From Lewinellaceae bacterium (lineage in GTDB: Bacteria; Bacteroidota; Bacteroidia; Chitinophagales; Saprospiraceae): a DNA stretch of 64,000 nt. The translations under genes were made by a program, and so were the position numbers. The stretch covers positions 248,001 through 312,000 of the forward strand of contig JACJYI010000003.1 in assembly GCA_020636225.1 (NCBI GenBank), read 5' to 3'. Shown here in pieces: positions 37,401 through 42,806 of the stretch. The notes beneath the pieces were generated by a model. It was not told the DNA's origin. It ran no database searches and was given only the letters and a program-made list of their open reading frames with translations. The number at the start of each line of letters is the position of its first letter. Position 1 is the stretch's first letter.

Positions 37401-38304
37401 CCTGGCACCGGGCACCAACTTTGCGAACAACACGAGCTGGCGCTTCGTGGAGGCCGGCTATGCCTTCCCCAACCCGGCCAAGCCCTGCAACTTCATGGAG
37501 ATGAAGAGCTTCAACGGGTTGCAGCTGGGGATGAACAGTGCGGGCTTCATCGGGGTGAAGATCGGGGATGTGAGTGGCGATGCGATCCCGAACAGCCTGC
37601 TGGGCGCGGAGACACGGAACAGTGTGGGTCAACTGCAACTGGAGTTGGCCGACCGGACCTTTACGGCAGGGGAGACCTTTGTCATCGAGGTGAAGGCAGG
37701 CAACTTCAAGGGAGTGCAGGGATACCAGTACACCATGGATCTGGATGCCGAAGTGCTCCGTGTCGAGGCAGTGGAAGCGGTTTGGACGGACCTGAGTGCG
37801 TCCAACTTCGGCCAGGCGCGCCTGGATGCGGGGCTGCTGACCACCAGCTGGAACGGCAGTGAGCCGACCACCCTGGCTGCCGACCAGGTCCTGTACCGGG
37901 TAAAGGTCAAGGCATTGTCATCGGGCCGGTTGAGTGAGTCGGTGACAGTGAGCTCGAAGGTGACCCGGGCGGAGGCCTACGATGGTGACGAGGAACTGCT
38001 GGATGTGCGCTTCCGCTTTGACAGTGGTGTGACCGCGGGTGGCGACTTTGCTCTCTACCAGAACGAGCCCAACCCGTTCGGCGACCTGACCCGGATCGGG
38101 TTCCAGCTGCCGGAGAGTGGCGAGGCGGTGCTGATGATCCATGACGTGACCGGCAAACTGGTGTATACGACGAAGAGCGACTTCAACCGTGGATACAACG
38201 AGTTCATCCTGCGCGGTACGGATGTATCCGCCAGAGGTATGTTGTACTACACGGTCCAGAGTGGCGAACACGTAGCCACCAGAAGGATGATCATGCAGGA
38301 GTGA
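22423..38304 (+). CDS. 5293-residue zinc-metalloprotease/adhesin with Calx-beta, LTD, HYR and T9SS domains
   Basis: Signal peptide (1-25), a propeptide-like region, then a reprolysin-like metallopeptidase domain with HEFGHMFNAPH at residues 342-352 and a Met-turn-like SIMSY motif about 40 residues later. Next come a lamin-tail-like (LTD) domain (about 929), Calx-beta repeats (about 1102, 1220, 1505, 1625) with an LTD between (about 1347), one SprB-like repeat (about 1943-2006), and HYR modules alternating with LTD domains (about 2305, 2634, 2884). The C-terminal 2100 residues follow the scaffold of giants A and B: inserted modules at about 3213-3378 and 3544-3729, the shared block (about 4071-4886), dockerin-like segment (about 4946), cohesin-like domain (about 5066-5205), and T9SS sorting domain ending RRMIMQE. 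It is probably a surface-anchored protease/adhesin fusion. The Gly of the usual HExxHxxGxxH motif is Asn here. The N-terminal part is unrelated to A and B. Confidence 0.92.
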   Translation: MNKVYTSRLLVALLFLLVGTILSAQQPALSSSLAVDPDYVPLKVQSFRTALATAPLEGSIPVQKSPVEVSLPIGKGLSMTFRVVESPIMAPELAAAYPGIRTYLIRSIDDGQIAGRMMVSDYGVHATILMPQGILTVHPVSMNFTSNHEVAASWDQPDSQIPVFAGCNENSEVDMDKPRAIPQGMSRSIGNGSTIRNYRVAIVTTGEFHDANGGTVGAATATVVATMNSIQAIYNRELAVNFTVLTPFIYTDYMADPFNPGLDRPEEAANAVDAHFNISDYDIGHVFHDQDQAPAELPGGGVAGLGVVCDDNMFFGTGPNKAAGWSGSFDNVSAGWIDLASHEFGHMFNAPHTFNGTGGSCTSNISSTTSYEIASGNSIMSYNGICGSGQNIPDGGTADHYFHANSLQRMFDYMTAFGTCATTSSNANTPPVVNVNPCGGSHSIPKSTPFRLTGSATDDDNDPLLYSWEQYNEDGAGTPTQGFIGATAGASAIAPLFRSYPPSSSPTRYFPALNFILSNSYSSSFEPLPSVPRTLKFRLNVRDWATPAGGIDGDSLDIVVTNDGPLTVSSPNGGENLTAGNSVSVTWAVNGTNALSANVNIRLSIDGGLTFPYLLLANTPNDGSESVTIPDGVPDVSTARMMVESALNDCVVFFDVSNANFDVNSDCAGRTNQICDIEQVVAPEGDPALDINPVAIYGSPNSTFTLTPSGSSSSGLNLTPAAPGPGTCYSANFGYGFQSLKFSVDKSGSYTFSGWSGFNIFSLYNTSFSSGSPCTNYLGSNAYDVDGIPFGPTQSAGSLTMTLTACSTYEVVLWGNSAQTITVTGPAGSTFYQINSDPLPPNYTQTYLAVNTATSDVALVSASADFTSLSAGTYQMYGAHYYSGGGPTPPVVTPASWVNQSIAEILANGDCVVFSGNNKPIIVQSVTSICINEVDSDTPGTDAAEFIELYDGGVGNTPLDGYTLVFFNGSNDQSYYAVDLDTYSTDANGFFIVGNAGVPGVDIVFGDNFLQNGADAVAVYEANAADFPNGTSVTTTNLVDAIVYDTDDGDDSGLLTGLGQSTQYNENENGDKDNQSISRVPNCGATVLTQMATPNATNQLPAVLSIAATDASKNEGNAGTTDFIFTVTRTVNTTGTSTADWAVTGSGADPADIADFGGSFPSGTVTFLDGESMKDITVGVSGDTDFEPDNGFTVTLSNPVNANLGTATADGTIINDDAAPVPVLSIAATDANKNEGNAGNTAFIFTVTRTGNTAGSSSADWAVTGSGANPADAADFGGSFPSGLVSFGSGETMKDITVNVSGDVAVEPNEGFTVTLSNPVNATFGTASASGTIINDDASSCPNSSQVFINEFHYDNAGTDVDEFVEVAVANAWGGNVSDLTLTLYNGSGGASYGTHGLSTFTMGANDGTYTYYSKLISGIQNGAPDGFALHCQSNAAFQFLSYEGTFAATNGPANGQNSVDVGASQGGTNEPVGSSIQLVGGTWYSICSANTRGLPNVLPQVAIAPTDANKNEGNAGNTSFTFTVTRTGLLGATFTLNYAVTGSGANPADAADFGGTFPSGMVSFAANETSKVITVLVSGDLTVEPDETFTTSITQNGGCAVQVTTGSSTGTILNDDMLPLPVISIAATDATKNEGNAGTTNFLFTLTRTGDLSAASSVNYTVTGSGANPADAADFGGTFPTGTVNFAIGESSKPLNIGVSGDMSVESDEGFTVTLSIPVNATIGTGSATGTIFNDDIAGYTYDITDPCSCNNNATPNNQDGTFGEEVTVMGPPNMNLVVGNGSTGLIGVSIGDPIPETPLGSGTYILSFEHLDAVGYTLNVADTDPANLIPGLTISNTCYYPVASIDGLPTIFCEGDPAVTLMGSAQLGGVGGPANGVGEFFVDGSGPVTMFDPAAPGTYEISFVFDATDNDPNAQHPGCISTVTQDVTVNDTPDLSETHMDVTCTGGMDGSIDLTISGVGPFDILWSNGAMTEDLMDLSAGNYTVSVTANNCQAVLSVTIMDGVDNEIPDITCPDDITLECDEPVEPPMAPMMILQYDPVGPQLSNTPLMPAFASPGISGGDLSQVGFGVFGNGNVWPVGLITNSPVVPVGNYLTFALSTANAIQLTTIQYDKFSYFGDGPSLASVRSSLDGFAMDIATVPVNPVGGQSIVFDVSGMAPISGAVTFRIYFYAAPTGNTDWCDLMSSATGANGLRVFASMIVDPATAMDNCDPFPLITWSDTEDYSGCGGYTGNITRTWRATDDAGNTAECDQVITIVDTTPPTWDTDPLPMDMTVECDAIPDPETLTASDNCTMGGGGMNVLFINELHYDNSGADVNEFIEVAGTAGLDLTGYTIVWYNGSNGQSYGTTNLSGVIDDEGLGAGALSFAFAGIQNGSPDGMALVDPSNNVLQFLSYEGAFTATNGPANGMMSTDIGVQEAGADPAGLSLQLTGTGMDYPDFVWNNPAPESPGSINDGQEFGANPPGPGVTIEFVQTETPGSCLNQYTLTRTWTATDECDNAVTHTQVIVVEDTTPPVLSALPADQTVECDQVPTPPAVTAMDNCDMDVMVQFAEVRTDGNCPHNYSLARTWTATDDCDNSTVHTQTITVQDTQAPVFDGPLPQDVTVECTNIPEALTLTATDNCTDDNPDPVIFINEFHYDNTGGDVGEFIEVAGTAGLDLSNYSLVLYNGSNGLVYNTLPLFGTIDDEGNGTGAVSFPYPVNGIQNGAPDGIALVEGGTNVLYFLSYEGTFTALDGPANGLLSTDIGVLEVGGEPIGLSLQLTGSGMGYNAFTWSGPSPESPGDLNDDQDFNLPPAFPIIYSFSEVFTPGACLGEGVLTRTWTATDACGNTATHTQTITIEDNTPPSFDGIPETLTVECDDVPPAEDVFAADGCGMGPDDIWINELHYDNVGVDANEFFEIAGPAGFDLTGYIVYLYNGANGLLYNTIPLTGVIDNEGNGYGALAFVLPVNGIQNGSPDGLALVGPGNTLIQFLSYEGAFTAVDGPIAGATSTDIGVSEIGNEPLGLSLQLIGVGNMYTQFAWAGPLPESPGSLNVDQGAGPILILATVSETIIPGNCTGNYTIERTYTATDDCGNEAMFVQVITVEDTTPPDAQCQDITVFLDENGIGSFDPQDLDNGSSDNCGTLSFSAMPSGFTCADKGVVPVTLTVSDDCGNASTCVSQVTVVDEIPPTLICPVDRIINLDPGLCCAVVSWADPMATDNCPFIGPAMSHAQSPTLNSGWYGFANNLENLSADDMIINQVTVRASATPIGNYNFKVYMRLGTFQPNMLSNAGWTLVADNSFFVNGAFVTGGGSDVVIPLSTVFTIPAGQTAAIYYVHDNGTTLNRRIMYNSASTESNDGNIRIFDGAGINPGIFTGIAFQPRGAYLTVQYQLGGDAEVIQTGGPLSGDELCKDDSPWTVSYEVADASGNVSTCSFSIEVNEYANPVTSLACNDLVQISLDEDCLTTIGADDILEGGPYGCYDDYEVTIYNPNNTPLVTSPQIGRPQIGLTLKVKVTDPETGNSCWGLIKAEDKLPPVLVCTDLELNCGVEIPEQPAPAVFQQEDPVQYPASFLAHGGGTAYSLSGNTLPGGVYFNVTNNSAEELEITGFGIRFGDPAFGAVNAPQTMEVFSAPTYVGNETNPAAWTNLGPQTITVIPPYFATGTGELAQLPLSTNIVLAPGETRGFHVWGATACPIFNYFNGTAPVTNGPFTVTGGPVSFGLLSNLFQAGAASMPNIQVNYASKALAVPVTDNCDLTLTLGNGLNYGDDVTYYTCAQDPDYSQLIERTWTATDDWGNSTQCTQEIRIKRAKINNLELPPNYDDLDQPSLDCSAAYPTPEVTGVPGGSGCGSLQTLYQDKVLQVCQSSYTIIRTWTLHDMCTGEIGTHIQTIKVLDKNPPVLTCPDEHDIVFGTTSQQGYQECTVRVYMPWIQVEDDCSTSNNTSLYVWTTDNNGNVIVVNTMNADGKFVFDLPAGYDYTFTYTAIDDCGNKGECSVEVSVEDKQGPVVICESFHIVALTDSITLVDAISFDDGSYDVCTNIFFDARRGTMNASGSFVQHPCNKSGDFLYQSQVKFYCCDGLSDVPLFVDLRVRDAFGNANNCMVEVDVVDKIRPTIWCPEDITVQWGMPYEPTEKDTLHVSTKPGTLISAIWPKTYLVPIQIEGMPVDADITDLDISLNITHEAINQLQVTLWNPYGTKATVIPFNSCNGGYPQNINATFNDEAYDIITFNQTGQKVPAPYTCTVALPSVGSYNQGQMRSAGDYLKAFDGDGINNLNDKDKCFNAQGIEINAATNRISNFQVSLFIANNGLSAGDRIFLQYASASGQPLGGLSVGEYYLFQVINANTLEFLTMLGSDITSVPAGTHMFCAVGTWFLQVTDNAALAGGVINDVTLHIEYVTPTGLKPHVSDNTEACGLDVTWQDLGTPEKCGDNTFINRRWRVEDQFGNNTQCLQRVYFNDDTPLVVQFPCDVTINCENLDDLDATGDVIHNGDCELVGIEHIDHVLVTTDACYKILRQWIVKDWCKYSADGNVDYNSSSIDVNGDAIQFTTAINALINARKLGEGDRVTLKYITSGSVEIGGLVEGDVYSAVYEGGTRFRIDYNTTKQQTVNITSEGTGPHIFRYANSSLGLPLTCDVITEWYPFTDWHGLCPSPQGCRAWEDDGDGYYTFTQEIKVVDNEAPQWVDCSNKDFCSFEEDCEPTEIELVCPAVDNCTDSADLVYQYFIDAFNDGTVDITGVGFDASGAYPNGTHKITFKVSDQCGNFNTCTKLFTISDCKKPTPICHAVSIELMPSTGMAEVWATSLEVGDSYDNCTEYGDLQILVERVSDLGAGQDAPDADAAGSVVVSCDDLPPNTMSPVVEVAVWVGDEAGNWDYCVTTITVQDWMGACGGTMNAELSSYVADETGEPVEQVDIDLTGNGNNMAMQTTGSTGSVSFGSVPTVGQYTLTPQKDINPLNGVSTYDLLLIQKHLLAIKSITSPYRLIAADVNNNCNISISDIIELRKMILAPGTNFANNTSWRFVEAGYAFPNPAKPCNFMEMKSFNGLQLGMNSAGFIGVKIGDVSGDAIPNSLLGAETRNSVGQLQLELADRTFTAGETFVIEVKAGNFKGVQGYQYTMDLDAEVLRVEAVEAVWTDLSASNFGQARLDAGLLTTSWNGSEPTTLAADQVLYRVKVKALSSGRLSESVTVSSKVTRAEAYDGDEELLDVRFRFDSGVTAGGDFALYQNEPNPFGDLTRIGFQLPESGEAVLMIHDVTGKLVYTTKSDFNRGYNEFILRGTDVSARGMLYYTVQSGEHVATRRMIMQE
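34633..37080 (+). repeat. 2.45-kb near-identical block inside giant gene C
   Basis: Third copy of the block. Sequence on both sides in gene C is homologous but much more diverged from A and B, so the borders are sharp. Inside the block, patches match A (34811-34940, about 35763) and others match B (about 35630-35660, 36006-36110, 36450-36540). Confidence 0.85.
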
Positions 38305-38328
38305 TCACCTGATCGATAAAATGGATAG

Positions 38329-38368
38329 CATCCCCGGCACGTGCCAAGCGTGTCGGGGATGTTTTTTT
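38329..38368 (+). terminator. Rho-independent terminator after the protease giant
   Basis: A 13-bp stem (CATCCCCGGCACG with CGTGTCGGGGATG, one wobble pair), a 7-nt loop and seven T. Confidence 0.9.
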
Positions 38369-38456
38369 CCGACCCGGACAACCGAATGTATCCGGAGTTG
38401 CACCTGATCATTAAGAGTTGTATCTTGATAGGTCATCATCGTCAACAGGAAATCCC

Positions 38457-40436
38457 ATGATCCTGAACAGCAAACATCCGTATATCCCCAGATGGATCAG
38501 GGGCATCTTGCCTGGTCTGTGGCTGTTGGCTGTTTGCGGATCGGATGCCCAGATCCCGCCACCTGCCTTTACGAACTGCGAGGATATCGAGGTCTGCAGC
38601 TATGGCCTCAAGAACGACCTGGTCCAGGTGGACCTCCAGGCAGAGGTGACCAATCATTGCATTTCCAATCCCGGCTTGTACTGGACGACCCGGATCGATC
38701 TGTTCAGTGACGGAACCATCGATCAGGAACTGACCCAGGCGGATGCCAGTGGTGAGTATCCGCTCGGCATACACACCATTACCTTCTGGGCAGCCGATGG
38801 CTGTGGAGGGGTGAGTAGTTGCCAGCGCGTGGTGACGGTGAAGGATTGTGGGAAGCCGACTCCGATTTGCAATGCGGTGAACATTGACATGTTACCAAGT
38901 ACAGGTGCTGCAGAAGTTTGGGCAACGAGCCTGGAAATAGGAGGCAGTTCGGATAATATTTCGGCATATGGCAATTTGAAAATTCTGGTGGAACGATTGA
39001 CACTATTGGAACCAGGGCAAGAAAGTCCAGATGCAGATGCAGGAGAAAGTGTCGTAGTGACGTGTGATGATTTGCCTCCCATGACCATTGCCCCTATAGT
39101 TGATGTGGCTGTTTGGGTGGGTGATGAGGCCGGGAATTGGGAGTATTGTGTAACAACAATTATTGTTGAGAATTCCCTTTGTTGTGCCCCAATGACTGCC
39201 TCTATTTTTACCTTCATTTCAAATGAGAATTTTGAACCTGTAGGGTTGGCATCAGTTCAACTGTCAGGGACTCCTAATATCTATAGTGCTCTGGTTACAG
39301 GGAATTCTGGAGTCGTTGGTTTTGATATTTTTCAACCTGGGCAGTACATCGTGACCGCAGAAAAAACGACCAACCCCTTGAATGGAGTTACATCATATGA
39401 TTTGTATTTACTGCAGCAACATCTTTTGGGAGTCAATCCATTGACAAGCCCATATAAACTCATTGCGGCTGACATTAATAATAACTGCGAAGTATCCATT
39501 TCCGATTTACTGGCATTGCGAAAAATGATCCTGGAACCTGACAATGCTGAATTTAAAAAGAATAGCAGTTGGCGATTTGTCGATGCTGATTATCTGTTTC
39601 CCTCGCCTCTACAACCTTGTGGATTCCCCGAACAAATTGCCAGAAATATTCAGGGCAATAATGTGGTGTCCGCCAATTTCATTGGTATAAAGATCGGCGA
39701 TATCAGTGGCGATCATTCGCCCAATCAATTGCTCGAATCGGAAAACCGAATAGCCAGGGAAGTACTGAATTTCACTATACCCGACCACCAGCTGGAAGCT
39801 GGCCAGGTATATGAGATCCCGATCACCGCGAACGGCTTTTCCAACATCCTGGGGTATCAATATACCCTGGACATGGATCCGGAGAAGGTCGCATATATCG
39901 ATGCAACACCGCAATGGGCGGATCTGGACCGGTCCAACTTTGGCCTGGCCATGACTCCCGAAGGAAAGCTGACCACCAGCTGGAACGGTTCAGGACCGAC
40001 TACAGTGGTTGACGGTGAGGTGCTTTACACCATCACCTTGCGGGCGCTGGCCAATGGCCCATTGAGCCAGGCGTTGCACATCAGTTCCAGTGTGACTCCT
40101 GCGGAAGCCTACGATGCGGAGGAAGCACTGCTGGACATCCAACTCCGATTTGACGGAGATATCGCCAACAGCGCGGGGTTGGCACTGGATCAGAACGAAC
40201 CCAATCCCTTCCATGATCAGACCCGGATCGGGTTTTATTTGCCAGAGTCCGGCCAGGTGATCCTGACCATACAGGATATTACGGGTAGAGTCGTGTACCA
40301 TGCATCCGGTGATGTTGCCTCCGGCGATCATTCCGTTGCATTGTCCCGATCCGATATCCCGCAACCGGGTGTCTACTATTACTCCGTGCAACAGGATCAT
40401 GCTCGTCAGACCAGAAGAATGGTCGTGCAGGACTAG
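38457..40436 (+). CDS. Short HYR/dockerin/cohesin-like protein with T9SS sorting domain
   Basis: 659 residues. The start at ATG 38457 gives a signal peptide (hydrophobic GILPGLWLLAVCG, cleavage near SDAQ); the frame opens 13 codons earlier only at a TTG. The protein corresponds to the last quarter of giants A-C: an HYR-like module starting FTNCEDIEVC, the KPTPIC and WATSLE segment, a small sandwich domain, a dockerin-like segment (about 310-359), a cohesin-like domain (about 428-568), and a T9SS type A sorting domain (about 580-659, from DQNEPNPF to RRMVVQD). It looks like an internally shortened paralogue that regained a signal peptide. Between about 38880 and 39770 the DNA is clearly more AT-rich with A/T-ending codons than on either side, while the protein stays homologous. 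It may be co-transcribed with the next gene, 58 bp downstream, as no terminator lies between. Confidence 0.9.
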   Translation: MILNSKHPYIPRWIRGILPGLWLLAVCGSDAQIPPPAFTNCEDIEVCSYGLKNDLVQVDLQAEVTNHCISNPGLYWTTRIDLFSDGTIDQELTQADASGEYPLGIHTITFWAADGCGGVSSCQRVVTVKDCGKPTPICNAVNIDMLPSTGAAEVWATSLEIGGSSDNISAYGNLKILVERLTLLEPGQESPDADAGESVVVTCDDLPPMTIAPIVDVAVWVGDEAGNWEYCVTTIIVENSLCCAPMTASIFTFISNENFEPVGLASVQLSGTPNIYSALVTGNSGVVGFDIFQPGQYIVTAEKTTNPLNGVTSYDLYLLQQHLLGVNPLTSPYKLIAADINNNCEVSISDLLALRKMILEPDNAEFKKNSSWRFVDADYLFPSPLQPCGFPEQIARNIQGNNVVSANFIGIKIGDISGDHSPNQLLESENRIAREVLNFTIPDHQLEAGQVYEIPITANGFSNILGYQYTLDMDPEKVAYIDATPQWADLDRSNFGLAMTPEGKLTTSWNGSGPTTVVDGEVLYTITLRALANGPLSQALHISSSVTPAEAYDAEEALLDIQLRFDGDIANSAGLALDQNEPNPFHDQTRIGFYLPESGQVILTIQDITGRVVYHASGDVASGDHSVALSRSDIPQPGVYYYSVQQDHARQTRRMVVQD

Positions 40437-40494
40437 GCCCGACATTCCAGAATTATTCACCATTTTTACTCTGAACTTCCCAACAATCCAACCA

Positions 40495-41157
40495 ATGAAT
40501 TTCCGATCTGCCTTCCGGAGAACTGTTTTTACGGTGACGACCCTCTTCTCCTTCTCCATCCTGGCCATGGCGACCCAGCCAGGTCCAGGCCTGCCTGCCC
40601 AAGTCACCGGGACGAACCAGGTTCTCGTTCGGGCGGTCGATCCCTTCGCCGTCGATCCCCTGGAGAATGGCATCCCCGGAGCCCGCGTTGTCCTGATCGA
40701 TCTCAATACCCTGGTGACCGATACACTCCTGACCGACATCCAGGGCGAAGCGCTGTTTGCCATCGATCCGAACGGGAGCTATGAAGTGAAGGTCCTCAGT
40801 GGCCCGATTGCCCTACCCCTCAAGGTATCGGTACATGACCTGCTGATCCTCCAGAAGCACCTGATCAATATCAAGAGCATCACCCAGCCGGAATTGCTCA
40901 TCGCTGCCGACATCAACGGCAATTGCAACGTATCCGTATCCGACCTGATCGCCCTGCGCAATGTGATCCTGGACCCTGACCAGTTGCAGGCACTACCCTG
41001 GGCCTTCTATCCGGAGGATATCCAGTTCTTCAACCAGGCGAATCCCTGTGCGGGCAATACCGGAACGTCCTACATCTTCGATGCAGCAGACTATCCCGGC
41101 CCGGACCCGGCGACCTTCATCTTTGAAGGGTATGCCAAGGGGAATGTGTCCGGCTAA
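40495..41157 (+). CDS. Small secreted dockerin-like protein without sorting domain
   Basis: 220 residues. ATG 40495 is preferred because it starts a signal peptide (MNFRSAFRRTVF then a hydrophobic core); upstream codons of the frame overlap the previous gene. After the signal come a beta-sandwich resembling carboxypeptidase-regulatory domains and a dockerin-like segment at about 112-160 (HDLLILQKHL, then AADINGNCNVSVSDL) that matches the dockerin of the giants. The protein ends at GNVSG, which aligns with the GDVSGD motif that immediately precedes the cohesin-like domain in the larger relatives, so the cohesin-like and T9SS domains are absent. It is either a natural dockerin-only partner or a truncated paralogue. 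Without a sorting domain, T9SS export is not expected. Confidence 0.8.
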   Translation: MNFRSAFRRTVFTVTTLFSFSILAMATQPGPGLPAQVTGTNQVLVRAVDPFAVDPLENGIPGARVVLIDLNTLVTDTLLTDIQGEALFAIDPNGSYEVKVLSGPIALPLKVSVHDLLILQKHLINIKSITQPELLIAADINGNCNVSVSDLIALRNVILDPDQLQALPWAFYPEDIQFFNQANPCAGNTGTSYIFDAADYPGPDPATFIFEGYAKGNVSG

Positions 41158-41205
41158 AGTCGAATTCTCTTTTTTCTAGTAGAAGGTGTTCCTTTTTCGA
41201 GGTAG

Positions 41206-41285
41206 CCCAGGGTTTTTCAACCGCCTAAGGAGGTTAACCCTGGGGCAGGGATCTATATGGTTTAGGAAAACGGTTTCAACCGTTT
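41206..41285 (+). repeat. REP-like paired inverted repeats
   Basis: Two hairpins lie side by side: CCCAGGGTT (41206-41214) with AACCCTGGG (41236-41244), and AAACGGTT (41268-41275) with AACCGTTT (41278-41285). The arrangement resembles the REP elements mobilised by IS200-like RAYT transposases in Bacteroidota; that link is from general knowledge and only one copy is in this window. It may also act as a terminator for the upstream gene. Confidence 0.45.
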
Positions 41286-41389
41286 CTATATTTGGACCAT
41301 CCATTTCCGCCATCCTTCGTCATTCCCGTGATTTATCGCAACTTTGAACCCGAATGGCTCCAACCTCGTTTGGAGTGGAATACGACGAC

Positions 41390-42364
41390 ATGTCACGGAC
41401 CCTCGATCAGATCAAAGCCCCCGTTGCCTCCGAACTGGAGGACTTCGAAGCCCACTTCCGGGAGGCGCTGAAGAGCGACGTGTCCCTGTTGGACAAGATC
41501 ACCTACTACATCGTCCGCCGCAAGGGCAAGCAGATCCGGCCCATCTTCGTCTTTCTCTCCGCCCGGATGTTCGGCGAGTGCAAGGAACCCACCTTCCATG
41601 CCGCCTCCCTGGTGGAGATCCTCCATACTGCCACCCTCGTCCATGATGACGTGGTGGATGACTCCCAGATGCGGCGGGGCTTCTTTTCCATCAATGCCCT
41701 CTGGAAGAACAAGATCGCCGTCCTGGTCGGCGACTATCTCCTGAGTCGGGGTCTCCTCCTGGCCCTCGACAACGATCAGTTCATCCTGCTCAAGATCCTC
41801 TCACGGGCCGTGCGCGACATGAGCGAGGGGGAACTTCTCCAGTTGGAAAAAGCCCGACGCCTGGACATCGCGGAAGATGTCTACTACAATATCATCCGCC
41901 AGAAGACGGCCTCCCTGATCGCCGCGGCATGCTCTGCAGGATCAGCATCCACGCAATTGGATCCGGACCTGCAGCAACGGATGTACACCTTCGGGGAAAA
42001 GATCGGCATGGCCTTCCAGATCAAGGACGACCTCCTCGACTTTGGCGAGGAAGCCACCGGTAAGCCCAAGGGCATCGATGTCAAGGAAAAGAAACTGACC
42101 CTGCCCCTTATCTACAGCCTCGCCCAGGCCGAGGCCGGCCAGAAGCGCCGCATCCTGCGCATGATCAAGCAGAACAGCGAGGCCAGGGCCACCTTCAACG
42201 CCGTCTACGATCTGATCCTGGAAAAGGGAGGGCTCACCTACGCCCGCCAGAAGATGATCGCCTTTCGCGATGAAGCTTTTGCCATCCTTCATTCCTTCCC
42301 GGATTCTCCCTCTCGCCAGTCACTCGAGCAACTGGTCTACTTCGTCACCGACCGAAAATATTAG
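41390..42364 (+). CDS. Polyprenyl (all-trans) diphosphate synthase
   Basis: 324 residues from ATG 41390; an ATG at 41354 would add 12 residues, but the family in this phylum usually starts just before the LDQIKAPV segment. It condenses isopentenyl diphosphate with allylic diphosphates to make the long prenyl chain, most likely for menaquinone. The first aspartate-rich motif is LVHDDVVDDSQMRRG and the second is IKDDLLDFGEE; the KGKQIRP substrate-binding segment is also present. Length and motifs fit the IspB/octaprenyl synthase group, but chain length cannot be read from sequence alone. It is a cytoplasmic single gene, with no obvious operon partner; the next gene is on the opposite strand. 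Confidence 0.93.
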   Translation: MSRTLDQIKAPVASELEDFEAHFREALKSDVSLLDKITYYIVRRKGKQIRPIFVFLSARMFGECKEPTFHAASLVEILHTATLVHDDVVDDSQMRRGFFSINALWKNKIAVLVGDYLLSRGLLLALDNDQFILLKILSRAVRDMSEGELLQLEKARRLDIAEDVYYNIIRQKTASLIAAACSAGSASTQLDPDLQQRMYTFGEKIGMAFQIKDDLLDFGEEATGKPKGIDVKEKKLTLPLIYSLAQAEAGQKRRILRMIKQNSEARATFNAVYDLILEKGGLTYARQKMIAFRDEAFAILHSFPDSPSRQSLEQLVYFVTDRKY

Positions 42365-42369
42365 TCAAA

Positions 42370-42399
42370 GTCGGAAGTCGGAAGGCGGAAGTCGGAAGT
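42370..42399 (+). repeat. GGAAGTC-type short repeats, left flank of four-helix cassette
   Basis: Four GGAAG/GGCGG units in tandem (GTCGGAAGTCGGAAGGCGGA and continuing). The inverted counterpart lies at 42807-42864 on the other side of the small gene. Confidence 0.55.
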
Positions 42400-42416
42400 G
42401 CTGCACTTGCCTGATA

Positions 42417-42791
42417 TTATTTGTCCCGTCCTTTTTTGATCAGCGTGACGATGATGGAAGTCAATTCGTTCGCCTCATCCAGGAGAATCTGGCCTTTGCC
42501 TTTCTCATCCCATTTCATGGCAATGACTAACTCCAGCCAGTAGGCACTCTCATCAGCCTCTTCTTCTACCGTTCCGAGTTTGGCAAGGTATTCGGCTTTT
42601 GATCGCCCTCTTCTGGCTGCTCGATAATTGGCTCCCACTGAGGATACAGATCGTGTCAATTGCTTTTGGATGGCCCATCCACCGGGTTTATTGGGCAGGC
42701 TCTCCACAAATTCGAATACGGCTACGACGAATTGTCGTATCCGGACATTCAGATCATAAGGCTTTTCCAGTTCTTCAACGATCCAATTCAT
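42417..42791 (-). CDS. Four-helix bundle protein (23S rRNA intervening-sequence family)
   Basis: 124 residues, the usual length for the family. Typical features are the N-terminal LEKPYDLNVRIRQF segment, the QLTRSVSSVGANYRAARRG core motif (S-x-x-x-x-N-Y-x-A), the SKAEYLAKL segment and the ESAYWLELV helix. Members are encoded in intervening sequences of rRNA genes or as free-standing cassettes in many Bacteroidota genomes; the molecular role is unclear. The gene is flanked on both sides by short GGAAGTC/TTCCGAT repeats in inverted orientation, which suggests insertion as a small mobile-like cassette. It is transcribed toward the polyprenyl synthase gene. Confidence 0.9.
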   Translation of the reverse strand: MNWIVEELEKPYDLNVRIRQFVVAVFEFVESLPNKPGGWAIQKQLTRSVSSVGANYRAARRGRSKAEYLAKLGTVEEEADESAYWLELVIAMKWDEKGKGQILLDEANELTSIIVTLIKKGRDK

Positions 42792-42806
42792 GTTGATCGA
42801 GTTTTG

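Noticed and set aside
38418..38456. Extended N-terminus of the 659-residue protein starting at TTG
   Set aside because: The extension precedes a clean signal peptide starting at ATG 38457 and has no conservation with its relatives.
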